From an uncultured Chloroflexota bacterium (GTDB lineage: Bacteria; Chloroflexota; Dehalococcoidia; SAR202; UBA11138), in NCBI GenBank assembly GCA_913046025.1, contig CAJWRP010000153.1:1-6116 (forward strand): a DNA stretch of 6,116 nucleotides, given 5' to 3'. Position 1 is the stretch's first letter. The number at the start of each line of letters is the position of its first letter. Positions 6,089 through 6,116 of the stretch are shown here, piece by piece. The position numbers and the translations under genes were made by a program. Below the pieces are notes generated by a model. It was not told the DNA's origin, did not search any database, and saw only the letters and a list, made by a program, of their open reading frames with translations.

Positions 6089-6116
6089 CATATTTCCAGG
6101 GTTGATTGGTATTCGG

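Noticed and set aside
1..6116. CRISPR array, defence island, phage or transposase genes, retron or other novel system.
   Set aside because: No spaced direct repeats, no nuclease, helicase, reverse transcriptase or transposase motifs were seen. All sizeable genes belong to metabolic or housekeeping families.

Overview
This window looks like an ordinary metabolic stretch of a free-living bacterial chromosome. The best guess is a Chloroflexota / SAR202-like marine or environmental genome. That guess is inference. It rests on the gene mix (enolase-superfamily enzyme, Gfo/Idh/MocA oxidoreductase, MFS carrier, D-2-hydroxyacid dehydrogenase, all typical of the expanded catabolic families of that group) and on two kinds of dispersed intergenic repeat of a style I associate with such genomes. 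There are no phage, transposase, CRISPR, tRNA or rRNA genes.

Layout. At the left edge, on the + strand, is the 3' two thirds of a D-2-hydroxyacid dehydrogenase (2-658). A small uncharacterised protein with a strong ribosome binding site follows (717-1037). Next comes a 331-bp non-coding stretch between convergent genes. It holds a perfect 21-bp inverted repeat (1104-1150) and a short open frame resembling the worn-down C-terminus of a class III aminotransferase (1239-1343). Three genes on the - strand follow. Reading in their own direction from the right they are an MFS carrier (5217 to 3913), a Gfo/Idh/MocA oxidoreductase (3822 to 2734) and a mandelate racemase/muconate lactonizing-type enolase-superfamily enzyme (2532 to 1369). 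A YbaK-like protein is divergently transcribed at the right end (5448-5948) from a good sigma70-like promoter. The window closes with a nested inverted-repeat element.

How the genes may work together. A carrier, an NAD(P)-dependent sugar or polyol dehydrogenase and a sugar-acid dehydratase or racemase form a plausible uptake, oxidation and dehydration route for a carbohydrate-derived acid. The substrate cannot be read from sequence. A terminator-like hairpin directly after the oxidoreductase suggests the three genes are not one simple operon. The D-2-hydroxyacid dehydrogenase could act on related hydroxyacids, but it is on the other strand and its link is only by proximity.

The most notable points are the long perfect hairpin without a U-tract at 1104-1150, replacement of usually conserved catalytic residues in the oxidoreductase (His to Tyr184) and in the YbaK-like protein (Lys to Asn50), and the decayed gene end at 1239-1343. 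I did not find a convincing undescribed system.
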